64,000 nucleotides of DNA from Patiria miniata (taxonomy: Eukaryota; Echinodermata; Asteroidea; Valvatida; Asterinidae), in assembly GCF_015706575.1 (NCBI RefSeq), contig NW_024037062.1, positions 1,112,811 through 1,176,810 of the forward strand, in the 5' to 3' direction. The stretch's first letter is position 1. Each line of letters begins with the position of its first letter. The notes under the pieces are model-generated. The model saw nothing but the letters and a program-made list of their open reading frames with translations, made no database searches and was not told the DNA's origin. The position numbers and the translations under genes were made by a program. Below, piece after piece: positions 10,505 through 21,333 of this stretch.

Positions 10505-10696
10505 TCAAGGCACTACATCACTGAATTGCATAGTAGGCTTACAGTTAAATGTTTCTCAGGTTGAAGTACTTGTGTACAGGATGAAAAATTACTACTTTTA
10601 CGTCCTTTTACAATTCTTTTCTTCACCTTGTAAAGGTCTGTCATTGTAGAACGATCGTCCCTTTTAAAGAGTGACCTGAGGTTAAACTTGGTGAAC

Positions 10697-13600
10697 ATGA
10701 TGAAGCAGGGAGTTCTCATCATATTCCTGTTGATGGTGCTTCTGCTACCCAGTCCTGGTGGTAGGTATATTCTTTCAGACGTAGATCAAGTAATTGCTTC
10801 TCGCCTGGGCTTTTTGAAGAAGAAAAAAGGAACAGGAAGTAGACGGCCCCTCCGAATATTCGAATTCGAAAATAAATAATTCGAATAGTTGATAATTGAT
10901 CGAATATTCGGCACAACCCTACCATTTTTCCCTGAGATTGGGGTCCCAAGAATCTTGGGGGGGGGGGGGAAGCCAAAAGGACATCTCCTTAAGATGCGGA
11001 TTTTCTTCCGACATGCTGATCGAAATGTCGAGTTAAAGAGTTCAATAATTAATATGAATACTGTCTTCGCTCTTTAACGAAATGAAATTTTAAATCATAA
11101 CGAATTTGCGAGGCGGCAAAGAATTCGACATATTTCAATTATTTTTTCCTTTTATAGTAATTGTTGGCCAATTTTTTAATTTTTTTTTCGTTGATGTCTC
11201 ATTCAAAAGTTAATAACTTTTGTATTGCTTTTTAAAAGCAATTGGAAAACAAATGTTATTTTTCGGGTTGATACTCGAAAAAAATAGTGTGTAGCATCTT
11301 TAAAGGGCATGTGATGGATTTTGTTTCTGCTTGAAAAGAAAACTAGATTTGAGGAGTCGTTGGGGTGTTGAGGTGTTTGTTTGTTTCTTTCTTTCTTTCT
11401 TTCTTTGGTTCTTTGAGCGTTTTTTAAATAAAACTCTCCTCGAAGTTTGAAACATAATCTAAACATTCAAATAAGATTGGCCATTTTCCCCACTTAAAAA
11501 AAAAATCCAGAATGCTTTTCAAGAAGACGAAGACGCCGACCACCTGTGTCAGCCCCAAAGCCAGCAACATGTAAGTAGCCTTCGGTTTTTAATGTTAGTT
11601 TCTTGTTTTTCTTGCCCTTTTCATGTTTTTCAAGCTATTAGTCACTGGTACCCCACATCAAGCGTGCCAATTACATGGCAGCGCAGTGGAACAGGTCAGA
11701 TGTACCATCGAGGAAATTCTACCTCTATATAGAGAGCACATGGCTACATTATTTGGCTGATTTTTGAAATGAATTGCGAGGGTAAAAAAAACTGTAACTA
11801 ACAAGTTTATTTATGATTTTATCATATTATTAGGCTGATACATGACTTTTTCCAGTTTTTTTAACCAAATAAGTGGCTATATTGGCTGCCATATTTGCCG
11901 CCATATTGGCCGCCATTTTGAATTTGAGGCATGATAGCAAAAACAGATACAAGAAATGAATTTGCGGGGGTAAAAAACATATAACAATTTTATTGATGCT
12001 TTTATCACATTATTTAGCTGATATATGACTTTTTTCCATATTTGTTTTACCATTTTGGCGGCCATATTGGCCGCAATCTTGGCCGCCATCATGCATTTGA
12101 AGCATGAAAGCAAAAAAGGATACCAGAAATGAATTTGTGATGGTCAAAAACATATAACTAACATTTTTAAAAACTATTTTATCATATTATTAGGCTGATA
12201 TATGACTTTTTCCATTTTTTACCAACATGGCGGCCATATTGGCCACCAAAGTGGCCGCCATCTTGAATTTGAATTGAAAAATTTGGTGTAGGTTAGTTCT
12301 GGGGGTGCACGGGGGGTCCCCGACTAGCCTGGAGACTGAAGAGAGTTGGAGATGCTACTCCTTAAGTCTTCAGTCTCCTGACGATGCCTAGAGCAGGCTA
12401 GTCGAAACGTTGAGACCAAAGACAAGTTATTTTAGAACTAAAAGCAGGACGGTTCTTATCAGAACAAAAACTACTTAGCGAAAGTTAATAATAAGCAGGA
12501 CAAGTTCTTTTCAGAACTAAATATCTCCTAAAGCAGTAGTTATTACCACATGGTGTTACCGCAAACCGTAATGACGTCTTTACATTTTTTACCAATTAGG
12601 TGGCCATATTGGCTGCCATATTTGTCGCCATATTGGCCGCCATTTTGAATTTGAAGCATAAAGCAAAACAAGGGTACCAGAAATGAATTTGCGAGGGTAA
12701 AAAACATAAAACATATAACAAAAAAAATGTATTGATGCTTTTATCACATTATTTGGCTGATACATGTAAATGACTTTTTTCAATTTTTTTTCAATTTTGG
12801 CAGCCACATTGGCTGCCATCTTGGCCGCCATCTTGGCCGCCATCATGCATTTGAAGCATGAGAGCAAAAAGGGATACCAGAATTGAGTTTTTGAGGTCTG
12901 AAACATATAACTAACTATTTTATTTATGCTTTTATCAAACTAATTGGCTGATATATGCCGTGTTTTTTTTCAGTTTTTTACTATTTTTGGCGGCCATATA
13001 ATATCTCCAGAGCATCGGATTTTTTTTTTACTGTTAACATCCAAAATGTGTTTAAGGACTTTAAAAGGCACCCAAAAAAATTGGTGTAGGGTTTTTTTGG
13101 GGGGGGGTGCACGGGGTCCCCCATACATACTCTCCTAATAGGCTAGCCAATATGCGGACTGTGTGCCAAGCCAGATAACTATGGGGACTACTTTTTATGG
13201 TGACTGCTCTATGTTCCGACACTCCTATGTTCCGACAACCTAGATTGTGTTACTCCCGGTTAGGGTTAGGGTTAGGAATAGGAATATGTGCAGTCGGATC
13301 ATAGGGGTGTCGGAACATAGAGTTGAACCCTTTTTATTGGGCTCACTTATCTTCTTGTTTTCATAACTACAGCTGATACTCGGAGCTATATGATGTTTGG
13401 CACTGGTGGCGCTTTCCTCGTGGTAGTCGTTCTTGCTGTGGGTGGTGTCTGCTGGTTAGTATTATCAAAGATCCTATAAGGGAAGATAGGACTCTTGGTA
13501 TATTTTTGTACGGTGACCTATGAAACACGATGACGTCATCAAATTGGGCTATGGGGAAGGGCGCCCCGGGTCGGGCGGTAGGTAGGTAAACGTGCCTGCG

Positions 13601-14312
13601 GCTACGCAGAATCTACAGAATCTACACGTACACGTGAATTCGAGTGGGATTTTCAGTGAAGAAAAAAAAAACTTCGAGAAATGAATTAAACAAGTGCAAG
13701 TGCGAGTGCACAGCAAGCGCCGTCTTGCATGAAAGTCTTGCATGAAATCTATCAAAATGATCCCTGCCAGAGGTTAAAAATGCGACACCCAAAAATGCAA
13801 CGTTCCAAAACTTCAAGTTCCAAAACTGAAGATTTTAACCGTCTCTTTAGATTCAATATGGCCGACCTGTGAATTAGTCTGGTTCTCTTCCCCATTGTCC
13901 TTCGGACTATTATGCATGGGGGCCGGGAAACAGTTTACTTGTGAATAAGGCCATCAGGCCCGCGCACCTGGGCAGCTGTGATTGGTCAAACCTTATCAAT
14001 GGGCGTGGCTTAATAAGGCTGCGAGGTATCATTGGCTGTTTTGTTATAAGGTTATAAGGCGGATTATTTAAACTTCCTCATGCACAACGCCTGCACTGCG
14101 ACCACAACTTAATGTTTTCTTGTGAGGCGATATGTGGTTTCATTATGTGATAGGTATAAGGGAACTATGAATTATGCCATTATGAGCTGGGGTTTTATGG
14201 TCTCGTTTTGCGCAGGCGGAAGCGGACCAAGCAACTCCCTACTACTGCACCGACTCCCAACAACGAGAGTGCCGAGATGGCGGGCGACGATGAACCTGGT
14301 CCCGAGATGTGA
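10697..14312 (+). CDS. Small type I membrane protein, four exons, 100 aa
   Basis: Exons at 10,697-10,760, 11,511-11,570, 13,373-13,454 and 14,216-14,312 join in frame (phases 1, 1, 2) and end at TGA; the total of 303 nt is divisible by three. Junctions are canonical: donors GTAGGT, GTAAGT and GTTAGT, and acceptors ending CCAG, ACAG and GCAG, the third and fourth behind pyrimidine-rich tracts. An in-frame stop at 10,631 precedes the first ATG. The product starts with a signal peptide (core VLIIFLLMVLLLPSPG, residues 6-21), then a short ectodomain with six Arg (26-31) and a Pro/Ala stretch, a transmembrane helix (about 48-69, GGAFLVVVVLAVGGVCW), a basic stop-transfer RKRTK, and a Thr/Pro then acidic tail ending at Met100. 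It is probably inserted in the plasma or secretory membrane with its C-terminus in the cytosol. The family is not recognised. The Arg run could be a furin-type processing site; that is inference. Additional upstream or alternative exons are possible. Confidence 0.65.
10761..11510 (+). other. Intron 1 of the small membrane-protein gene
   Basis: Starts GTAGGT and ends CCAG behind a TTTTCCCC tract. It holds an AT-rich hAT-like fragment with ATTCGAATATTCG words (10,853-10,921), a G run at 10,961, and a (TTTC)n run near 11,385-11,407. Confidence 0.55.
10853..10921. repeat. AATATTCG-rich transposon end fragment
   Basis: Palindromic GAATATTCGAATTCGAA words, ending in CGAATATTCGGCACAACCCT. Related ends are seen at 22,895-22,920 (AGGGTTGTGCCGAATATT) and around 46,075-46,145. 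The pattern matches the ends of AT-rich hAT MITEs; this piece is incomplete. Confidence 0.45.
11767..13015. repeat. Tandem roughly 180-bp units containing GGCCGCCAT words
   Basis: About six diverged units, each with GAATTTGCGAGGGTAAAAAA, a TTTTATCAYATTATTWGGCTG block, ATGACTTTTTCCA and runs of GGCCGCCATATTGG. The array is interrupted at about 12,290-12,590 by a segment with a ribozyme-like motif. Minus-strand frames give MAAKMAAK-type peptides that are not credible. Confidence 0.8.
12321..12417 (+). ncRNA. Hammerhead-ribozyme-like motif with nested inverted repeats
   Basis: The sequence GTCTC-CTGACGA-(stem II region)-CGAAAC-GTT-GAGAC at 12,373-12,416 has the order of a type I hammerhead. A 5-bp stem I (GTCTC/GAGAC) encloses core CTGACGA and GAAA, with a minimal stem III (AC/GU) before a GUU cleavage triplet. 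Stem II (CTAG/CTAG) is imperfect next to the core, so activity is doubtful. Upstream, CGACTAGCCT (12,321) and GGAGACTGAAGA (12,331) are perfect inverted repeats of AGGCTAGTCG (12,395) and TCTTCAGTCTCC (12,367), which could compete with the ribozyme fold. Minimal stem-III hammerheads are known from Penelope-like and other retroelement repeats; this is probably a relic of one. Confidence 0.4.
13207..13322. repeat. Short inverted-repeat insert with TTAGGG words
   Basis: CTCTATGTTCCGACAC at 13,207 is matched exactly by GTGTCGGAACATAGAG ending at 13,322. Between them are three consecutive telomere-like TTAGGG words (13,259-13,277). The size and perfect ends fit a small MITE. Confidence 0.65.
13455..14215 (+). 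other. Intron 3 of the small membrane-protein gene
   Basis: Starts GTTAGT and ends TTTTGCGCAG. No repeat family or RNA gene was recognised inside. Confidence 0.5.
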
Positions 14313-15980
14313 ACGGCGGCAGATTTGGACAGGGATCGAGCGAGCCTCATAATTCCCCGGAAACCGGCTCTTGTGTTACTTGATAATGATTTTATGTTAT
14401 TGGCTCTTTGTTTATTTTGCACACAAGCAGCTATAGGCCTAGTATTCGTCTCTATAATGTCTCTTCTCTGTCTTTGAATTGATATTTTCGTCCGTAGTTG
14501 ATATTTTCTTTTTTCCCTGGAACATTTTTCTTACGAAACGATAAATATTAGATCGTTAAAATTTCATACCCCTTTTTTCTTCCAAAAATGATTTCCCCCC
14601 CCCCCCCCTCTCCTAACGAAATTTAAATTTTATGTTTGATTTTAACGAACTACATTGCATGAAATGGGCTCCCAACACGTTCTGTTATAGACCTTTATCA
14701 TGCTGCCACCATTTCAGTCATGATCCCAGTATCCAATAACAGTACTGAATGATAATGTGGGTTTTGGTTTTTTTTGCAAAAAGGAACCAGACTATTTTTC
14801 CTTCCAGCCTCGCTTTGGTTACGTTGATTTAAATGGGGAAAAATCAAGATGGCCGCAACATGATGATGGTCTTTACAACGAAGTGCATGGAAGAATCCTT
14901 TTCACAATTATTATGGCGATTGGCTTGAGAACTACTTTCACGGGTGACATCACTATAGGAGGGGAAACACATGCTAACGTCATTGGTTATTCACCCCAGA
15001 AATTGAATAGAAAGAGGGTCAATCAACCTTTAATTAATGTGTGTCTCGAACACCGTGAGAGTCTCAACCTTCAAGTTATGAGTAGAGATTTCCCGATTTT
15101 GTTTTTATTTTTGAAGTGAGAGTGTTTATCTTTTGACGCAGTGGTGATTTTTGTTGGTCTGCATCCCGAATCCGAGGAGCCTGCATGGACCGTGTTCCCT
15201 GAATGTATGTTATAAATTGTGAACTGTTGAATGGGATGGTGCCAGACTACATGCATTCTGGCCTCAGTTTCATTTTTTTTTGTTAAAATGTGGCTTAAAA
15301 CATTAGGATATGTTTAATCACAAATTTTCGATTATTCATCACAGCAGGCTGGTATTAATTTGTAATGTACACCGTATTTCATTGCTTTCATTTCTCTTCG
15401 CAAGTTTCAAAAATTTACAATTTACCTCGCTTTCCATTTAATATGGCCGACTCGTCAATGAAGCCCATGGCAATTTCACGAGCAATAGTCGCAGTCGAAT
15501 ACATGTACTTGTCTTTTTTCCCTGTAAAATGTGACCTGCCATATCATAATGAGGAATAACCCCACCTTTGACTTTTAAAGCTATACATGGATCGTGTTGA
15601 AGCGCAAATTATATTGGCTTTCCAATAATACCAAGTTTGTTTCTGTACCTTAATTGTTTTTCAAAGATATGCCGCAGGAACTTCAACAGTGTCCCTCCGT
15701 CGGCCTCATTTCGAGAAGAACGACTTTGAAAAAAAAAAAGATATGAATTGCGCTGCCACCGGCAGTGAAAAACGTTCTTCAGTTCTTCCACTTGAGGGGG
15801 TATTTTTCCCCAACAATAATGCTATAGTGCAAGTATGAATCTTGGATACCTTGGCTACTCACACACACACAAATATCGATTTTGACATGCCTGGTTTTTC
15901 TAGTATCCGACTTCGTTGATTACTCAAAACAAGGTATTGGGGAACATTCTTCATTTTGCCACAGTAGGTCACAAATAAGT
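14313..15980. other. 3' UTR candidate and intergenic DNA
   Basis: Follows the stop codon of the small membrane-protein gene. No AATAAA lies close to the stop, so the transcript end was not located. The 120-codon frame at 14,757-15,119 has no recognisable domain and is not supported as a gene. Confidence 0.4.
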
Positions 15981-16128
15981 AAGACGGTAGAGGTCGCTAT
16001 CAACAAGATGAATCAAATCCGGTGTTTTGGGTACTTTTGGCAGCGCTTCAGCGCTGAATATTCCGAATTTTTCACGTGCGCTGTGTTCAATCCAGGCCTA
16101 ATCTTGTGATAGCGACCTCTAACGTCTT
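15981..16128. mobile_element. 148-bp inverted-repeat element
   Basis: AAGACGGTAGAGGTCGCTAT at the left and its near-exact reverse complement at the right (GATAGCGACCTCTAACGTCTT). No clear target duplication and no coding. Confidence 0.6.
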
Positions 16129-16435
16129 GTATGGACCAAGACTATACTTGAGACTTAAAAGTTTGTTCACTGTTTTTCGCGACCCGATGGTCGTCAATTT
16201 TTTGTCTTGAGGCATTGCCTTTTTGTGTTTGGGAAAGAAAATTGAGGAACATTAGGAATCATAATCTTTTATTCATATGATGACGATCCACTTTTATTGT
16301 TAATAATTACAACAACTTCCGGTTCTATTACTGTAGTTAAAGCTTACAATAACACTTCTTTCACTTCAAAAGTTTGAACATTTTGTTTTTTAATTTGGTG
16401 TTTCTACGTGTTGAGAAAAAAACCTGTCTTGCTAA

Positions 16436-16617
16436 GGCCAAAAAAAAAATAATAATAATCGGTCCCTGGTCATACCGAAGTTGCGGAATTGATGCGGCGA
16501 CGCGGTGTTTTTTTTTTGGGGGGGTGGCTTTTTTTGTTTTCAAGCTTGAATTGTACAGACAAGGTGGGTACTATTTTGCTTTTTTTGTGTCCTCATTTTT
16601 TTTTGGGGGGGGGGGCC
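16436..16617. mobile_element. PIF/Harbinger-type MITE with GGCC ends, copy 1
   Basis: Begins GGCC after TAA (16,433-16,435) and ends GGCC before TAA (16,618-16,620), a 3-bp TWA duplication typical of PIF/Harbinger. The left part matches the copy at 63,299 (GTCSGTCYCTGGTCAKACCG and TGTACAGACAAGGTGGGTAC). The right half is lost, so it is an internally deleted form. Confidence 0.65.
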
Positions 16618-16697
16618 TAAAGTTGTTATCATTTTCATTCATCCCAAAAGTAATAGACCTGGCAATGCTGGCGGAACACTTTTAAAAGCGTGTGTGT

Positions 16698-16920
16698 AGG
16701 GGGGGGGGGGGAGGACAAAGCACGGTCAGTGCCGTCTGGCTGTTGCACATTCGAAAAGCGGGGGGTCGGGGGGGGGTGGGGGTGGGGATAAACCTCATTC
16801 ATCAATAGGGGCGCCCTTTTCCAAGGGTACGCCATTGTGGGACTTACTGTGGGGGCCATGCCCCCCCCCCCCCCCCCCCAGTGGAAAAAGAGGAGCAATC
16901 CCCCCCCCCCCCCCCCCCCC
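16698..16920. repeat. Dense G/C homopolymer block
   Basis: Runs of 12-20 G or C (for example 16,698-16,711, 16,861-16,879 and 16,901-16,920) with little other content. G-quadruplex formation and assembly-length errors are both likely here. Confidence 0.8.
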
Positions 16921-17261
16921 GAAACCGCGGTTGTCGCCACCAGTGCCTGGTAATCTACCGAATTATTTTCAACAAGCTTATTTTGATTAAAGATCGTTCT
17001 GGTACCAAACACCCCACTTGAAATTATTCCGTCTAGCTAGCTGTCATATTGAAGAAATCAAGACTGAAGATGATTTCCAACGATCAGTTAATTGACTGAT
17101 TTTTTTATATTAATAAAGAGTGCTCGACAAAATCGTGTTTCGTGATCAAACGGTTGTGCATGATTTTTCACTTTTTTCTCGAAAAGTGTGAAATCGATCG
17201 AGCAGAAATTTCAACAGGTTATGTTTTCAGCATTCTTCTTTGGATTTCGAGCGGTGTTATT

Positions 17262-17527
17262 ACCTTCGCCAAGGAGGTTATGTTTTCATCGGATTTAGTT
17301 AGTTTGTTTGTTGGTTGGTTAGTTGGTTTGTTGGTTTGTCTGTTAACAAGATAACTCAAAAAGTATGATGGGCGGATTTGCATTAACAATATTTTAGGTG
17401 GGGTCCTTGGTGGTCCTTGGTGCAAATCGATTAGATTTTGGAAGTGATCCGGATCTGGGTCTGGATCCAGATTTTGTTTGAGGATTCTTCACCATTTATG
17501 CAAGTATTGTTTAGCCTTGGCGGAGGT
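17262..17527. mobile_element. MITE with ACCTTCGCCAAGG ends
   Basis: ACCTTCGCCAAGG at the left and CCTTGGCGGAGGT at the right are 13-bp inverted repeats with one mismatch. Inside is a GTTTGTTTGTTGG-type run and AACAAGATAACTCAAAAAG, a widely dispersed metazoan repeat type. Superfamily not settled. Confidence 0.6.
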
Positions 17528-17599
17528 TTGCGCTCTCAGTGGTTTCTAGTTTATTTTGGAAACGAAAATTGAACAAAACGATGATAATGAATCGAATTT

Positions 17600-17884
17600 C
17601 TGGTTGTCGGCTGTGCGGTAATTGACCAACAGAGGGCGCTGTGCTGTTTCAGTTGAAAAATAAACCGCGCCTGCTCCACTCTCTCTCTCTTCCACATTGA
17701 TGGCCGTTCGGATGCCGTATTTTCTACCGGAGACTGCAGGAAAACATCGCCAAAAAACATCATTTCGACCGTAGGAGACCGATACACTCGCACCTGGAAC
17801 CCAACGGGACTGGATGTTGTTTCAGTAGGCTGTTAAAATCCGGCTGTAAGCTGTTTCCCGAGTAACAAACGGTGGAAAATTGAG
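17600..17884 (+). promoter_or_regulatory. Promoter/5' UTR candidate for the MDSKLNT first exon
   Basis: Richer in CpG than its surroundings (ACCGCGCC, GGCCGTTCGG, ATTTCGACCG), with a CTCTCTCTCTC pyrimidine run at 17,681-17,692 that could mark an initiation zone. An in-frame TAA at 17,834 precedes the ATG. No TATA box was clearly placed. Confidence 0.4.
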
Positions 17885-17905
17885 ATGGATTCGAAGTTGA
17901 ATACG
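17885..17905 (+). CDS. Candidate first coding exon (MDSKLNT), phase 0 donor
   Basis: ATG in a GAGATGG context opens seven codons and stops at ACG|GTAAGG, a good donor leaving phase 0. The reading frame is closed upstream by TAA at 17,834 with no other ATG between. It is supported by start context, donor and GC-richer leader only; the rest of the protein lies in unseen exons. It may be one of three alternative first exons with 42,759 and 53,080, since all end in phase 0 on the same strand. The protein family cannot be named from seven residues. Confidence 0.4.
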
Positions 17906-18293
17906 GTAAGGTTTTCGTCTGGTTGTGTGTTGTGTTGAATTATTTATTGACAAGATCGTAAAACCCACGCTATATTTTTATGTTGTGTGTGTGTGTGTTT
18001 TGGCTGGGCTCGAAAAGAGGCGGGGCTTACATTTTCATTTTGGCACATTATGATTTAGGCCTACCAGGAAAGTGTGCTGCGGTTTTGCTTGTTTTTTTTT
18101 TTGCCAACAGCAACAATCGACTTATTTTCAGAGTAAGTCTAATGTTGTAAACCATATCAAGCTGTTTCTGCTGTTGATTTTTGTGTTGCACTTGCAACAG
18201 TGAAATTGTAGTTTAGGATGCCTCTATTTGTTTTACTAATGACAATTTTATCCAAAACTGACTTTATTATGATGACAATCAATTCCAAATGAC

Positions 18294-18536
18294 AGAAAAA
18301 TGTTGCAACCTGACGCCACCTTATTCTTCATAGGCCGATATTAGTGTTATCATCTCAAATGTAGGTCATTCATTGCAAAAATGATGATAAAAGTTAAAAC
18401 ATGAATCTGGGACTAAGAAACATTTCCAATTTTGTAATGTTAGGGAATACTTAGAACATTTCTTGATTCTCCATAAAATCTCCATAGACTTTGTACACAA
18501 TCACAGAAGTGGCGTCAGGTTGCAACATTTTTATCT
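18294..18536. mobile_element. MITE with TTGCAACCTGACGCCAC ends and 8-bp duplication
   Basis: AAAAATGTTGCAACCTGACG at the left is the reverse complement of the right end, with a 24-bp match overall. CAAATGAC flanks both sides (18,286-18,293 and 18,537-18,544), an 8-bp target duplication. hAT-like by duplication length, although the ends start AGA rather than CAG. Confidence 0.7.
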
Positions 18537-19477
18537 CAAATGACTTTTGCAGCCTCAAGCAATGTTTTTCATTTGGATTTTTATTTATTAAAACATTGTT
18601 TTGATCGGTACTTTTTTTGGCAAACATTTCGATTTTCTCACCTGTTGTTCAAGGAGTCACAGCAGCAGTTCGGACACCGTGTCATTTTACCCCATATTTT
18701 CCGTCTTAAATAAAAAACCTGCCCTCTTTCTGCAAAATAAAGCCTGCTGATATTTTTTATCTTAGCGCACTATTTAGGTGAGGCCCAAATCATAAAGTGA
18801 CTTTTCTTGCTGGTATCGTAGGTTAAGTCTGGGAATTGTCTTTTCATTCACTATATGAAATGTTTCATGAACTACACTTTTACCAAAAGAGGTATAATAT
18901 TCTGCCGTGTTTTTATATTGGTAAGATTGATTCTTCAAGATTTTGAAAATAATGGAGAAAAAATGTCTGTAGTTGGTTTGGATTTGGTGATGTATGGAAA
19001 TGATAATTTGCTACAACAAATTGTAGTTAATGTCACATCAAGAATGAAAACTTATCAGTTTTGTAACCAGTGACTGTTTTTTGAGATTATAGAAAATATG
19101 TTCATGATTTGGTAAAAAATGGAGTCTTTGGATGGTGTACTGTTCAAAAGATAAAGTAGGTCCAACTAACTTGGAGAAAAATATTGATTTAGTGGATTGA
19201 AATTTGTTTTTGTCCGTTTACGTTATTTTATTATTTTTTTAGGCCATTTCCTTTTTCATAACGCTGTTGCTATTTTTACGGAAGTCGTCTGTTGCGCATG
19301 CATCAGTTATCAACAGAATGGTTCTTGGACTTTTAACTTCTCTCAAACCCCAAAATTCCTACAGAGCCATGAATCAGAAAGAAAAATGCAGTGTACTTTA
19401 GTGCAAAGTAGGATTTGATTTTAAACAATAAAAGTAAGAAATTGTATAGCGCCTATTTAGAAACTAAAAACGTTACT

Positions 19478-19515
19478 ACCAAGATTCGAACCCTGCACCT
19501 TCGATCGGCACTCAA
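19478..19515 (-). repeat. tRNA-like B-box fragment (SINE head)
   Basis: On the minus strand GGGTTCGAATC fits a pol III B box, preceded by a TGCCGATCGAAGGTGCA segment. No complete tRNA fold could be drawn; probably a SINE remnant. Confidence 0.3.
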
Positions 19516-19622
19516 AATGCACATTATTTATATCTAACTTATTGAGGAATTTCAAACCACGTACAGGTATGTTGCAAATTTGCAATTTAAGCCACATTAG
19601 GGCTACCTTATAAACCAAACAC

Positions 19623-19870
19623 TGCTGAATCCAACAGGATCCAACAAAATCATAAACCCGTTGGAGCCTGTTGGATTGAGCAGTAAACGCCTTTCAGAGT
19701 CGGATTCTGTTGGGAACTGTTAAATAACGCCAAGTTGGATTCTGTTGGATCCAGCAGACAACCAAAAATTAGGCACAGTGGGATTCTGTTGGATTGAGCA
19801 GGAAGTTATCGATGGACTCTGTTGGATTTAGCAGGGTAGTCCTGAGGAACCCTTGGGGGTTAGGGCTTAG
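19623..19870. repeat. TCTGTTGGAT minisatellite within a GGGTTAGGG-ending element
   Basis: Irregular inverted and direct units of GGATTCTGTTGGATTGAGCA and its complement, ending at GGGGGTTAGGGCTTAG. It resembles the TTAACCCTAAC element class seen elsewhere in the window. Confidence 0.55.
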
Positions 19871-20759
19871 AGTGCTGCGTTTTCATGTCACGGTACACAT
19901 AAATTTGTGACATTTTTTAAACACCTTTAACAGTCTTCTGGCTGGCTCGCAAATTCAATTTCAGTAAATGAGATTTTTGTGTGACGGCGTTCGGTAATTC
20001 TGGTAAAACCATTTATACATATTTCTGGAGTCTGTTATGATACTCCACGTTTCATTGTGAATCTATCCACCAGACAGACCCTGGACATGTATGGGTTCCC
20101 TTGTGTCCTTCCAACAAAAGGACAAAAATCGCTGAATTATGACAGTTATTCCCGGCATTGACCTTTGGAACTTCAGAAAATTTGGTATTCAGCTCAGACT
20201 ACAGGTAAATGCCTACACAAAGGATCATGTACGTAGCGGACTGTACATTTTTACATAGATTTGTATTCCATATGCTCGTAACTCAACAAACATACAATGT
20301 ATCAATTGATTTCTTGTCACGTATTTATTGAATTACAGAATTTGTTTCGAATTCTAAATAAACTGTTGAAGATTGAGCCGATTCTTAAAATCAAACCAGA
20401 AGTCTAAACTAGGTTTGACTACTCTTCCAAATTTAGCCATAACTTTTGAATAAGATGTTGTTAATAATATTTTTTCCTGAAATTCTCGCTTACTATTTTA
20501 TACATACATTTTCAGTGTTCGCTCTCCATGTTGTCCACATTGAAAAAGTAGGGTCCCGTTTAAAATTGCAGTCTTGGTTAAAGTGGCCTGAAGAGTTTGA
20601 AGTTAATTAATGCAAATTTAATAGGTTTTTTTAATGCGAATTCAGGAAGATTCCAAACAATGCCAAGATACGCTACCGGTTACAAATTAGTCTTTTTAAG
20701 TTGACAAAATACATTGTAGATTTAGAATAGAATCCATACGTAAACAAATGTACATTTGG

Positions 20760-20870
20760 GGACATACATGTACCCTACGTGTACGGTACATGTGCATACG
20801 TACATGTTCATGTACATGTACATGAACCATTCATGTACATGTATGCACATGTACAAGTACTGGACATATC
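20760..20870. repeat. ACATGTAC palindrome cluster
   Basis: Direct and inverted ACATGTAC words, forming a potential cruciform around ATGAACCATTCAT. Confidence 0.75.
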
Positions 20871-21333
20871 AAAATAATTCTAAAGATGAACATTTGAATT
20901 TTGGGACCCCCTCCAAAATATAATAATCCATTTATTGTTGCCTTTTCAGGCTAAAACACCTGCAAGAAATGTACGGCTATGCAGATGTACATGTTCATTT
21001 TCAGGAATAAAGTTCATTGTACTTTGTTCCACTTGTCCCTCTTACATGTAAAAAGCTTTAAGCTATAAAGCACAGTAAGTCGTTTCATGGTGTCAGATTG
21101 CTTGAAGGTCATTGTATTTGAATGGCTTCTTTCTGCTACAGCTGGGGGGGGGGGGGGAGATAATTCACCTTCTTGAATAGCACTTCTGAAACCATTGAGT
21201 GGAATTACCGGTATGCAGATTATGCAATAGGCATAAATAGTGGTACTTAATATTTATGGATGCACTCTATCAATTCCATGCTTGTTTAATCCATTTTTAT
21301 AATATGCACCCGATTTCTATTCATTTGCTTTTT

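Larger units (their letters stand above)
11571..13372 (+). other. Intron 2 of the small membrane-protein gene
   Basis: Starts GTAAGT and ends ACAG behind TTATCTTCTTGTTTTC. It is filled by the GGCCGCCAT repeat array, a hammerhead-like motif and a short inverted-repeat element, each listed separately. Confidence 0.55.

Noticed and set aside
12589-12906. Minus-strand MAAKMAAK-type frame
   Set aside because: Translation of repeated GGCCGCCAT words in an intronic tandem array.
14757-15119. 120-codon frame downstream of the small membrane-protein gene
   Set aside because: No domain and no convincing splice pairing; a candidate acceptor inside it (CTTCCAG) has no matching donor and phase. Left as 3' flank.
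15882-16109. Possible exon with acceptor TTTTTCTAG and donor near 15,932
   Set aside because: The short segment (about 30 nt) has no partner exons in phase, and the frame then runs into an inverted-repeat element.
16635-17012. Gly/Pro-rich 125-codon minus-strand frame
   Set aside because: Created by long C and G homopolymers.
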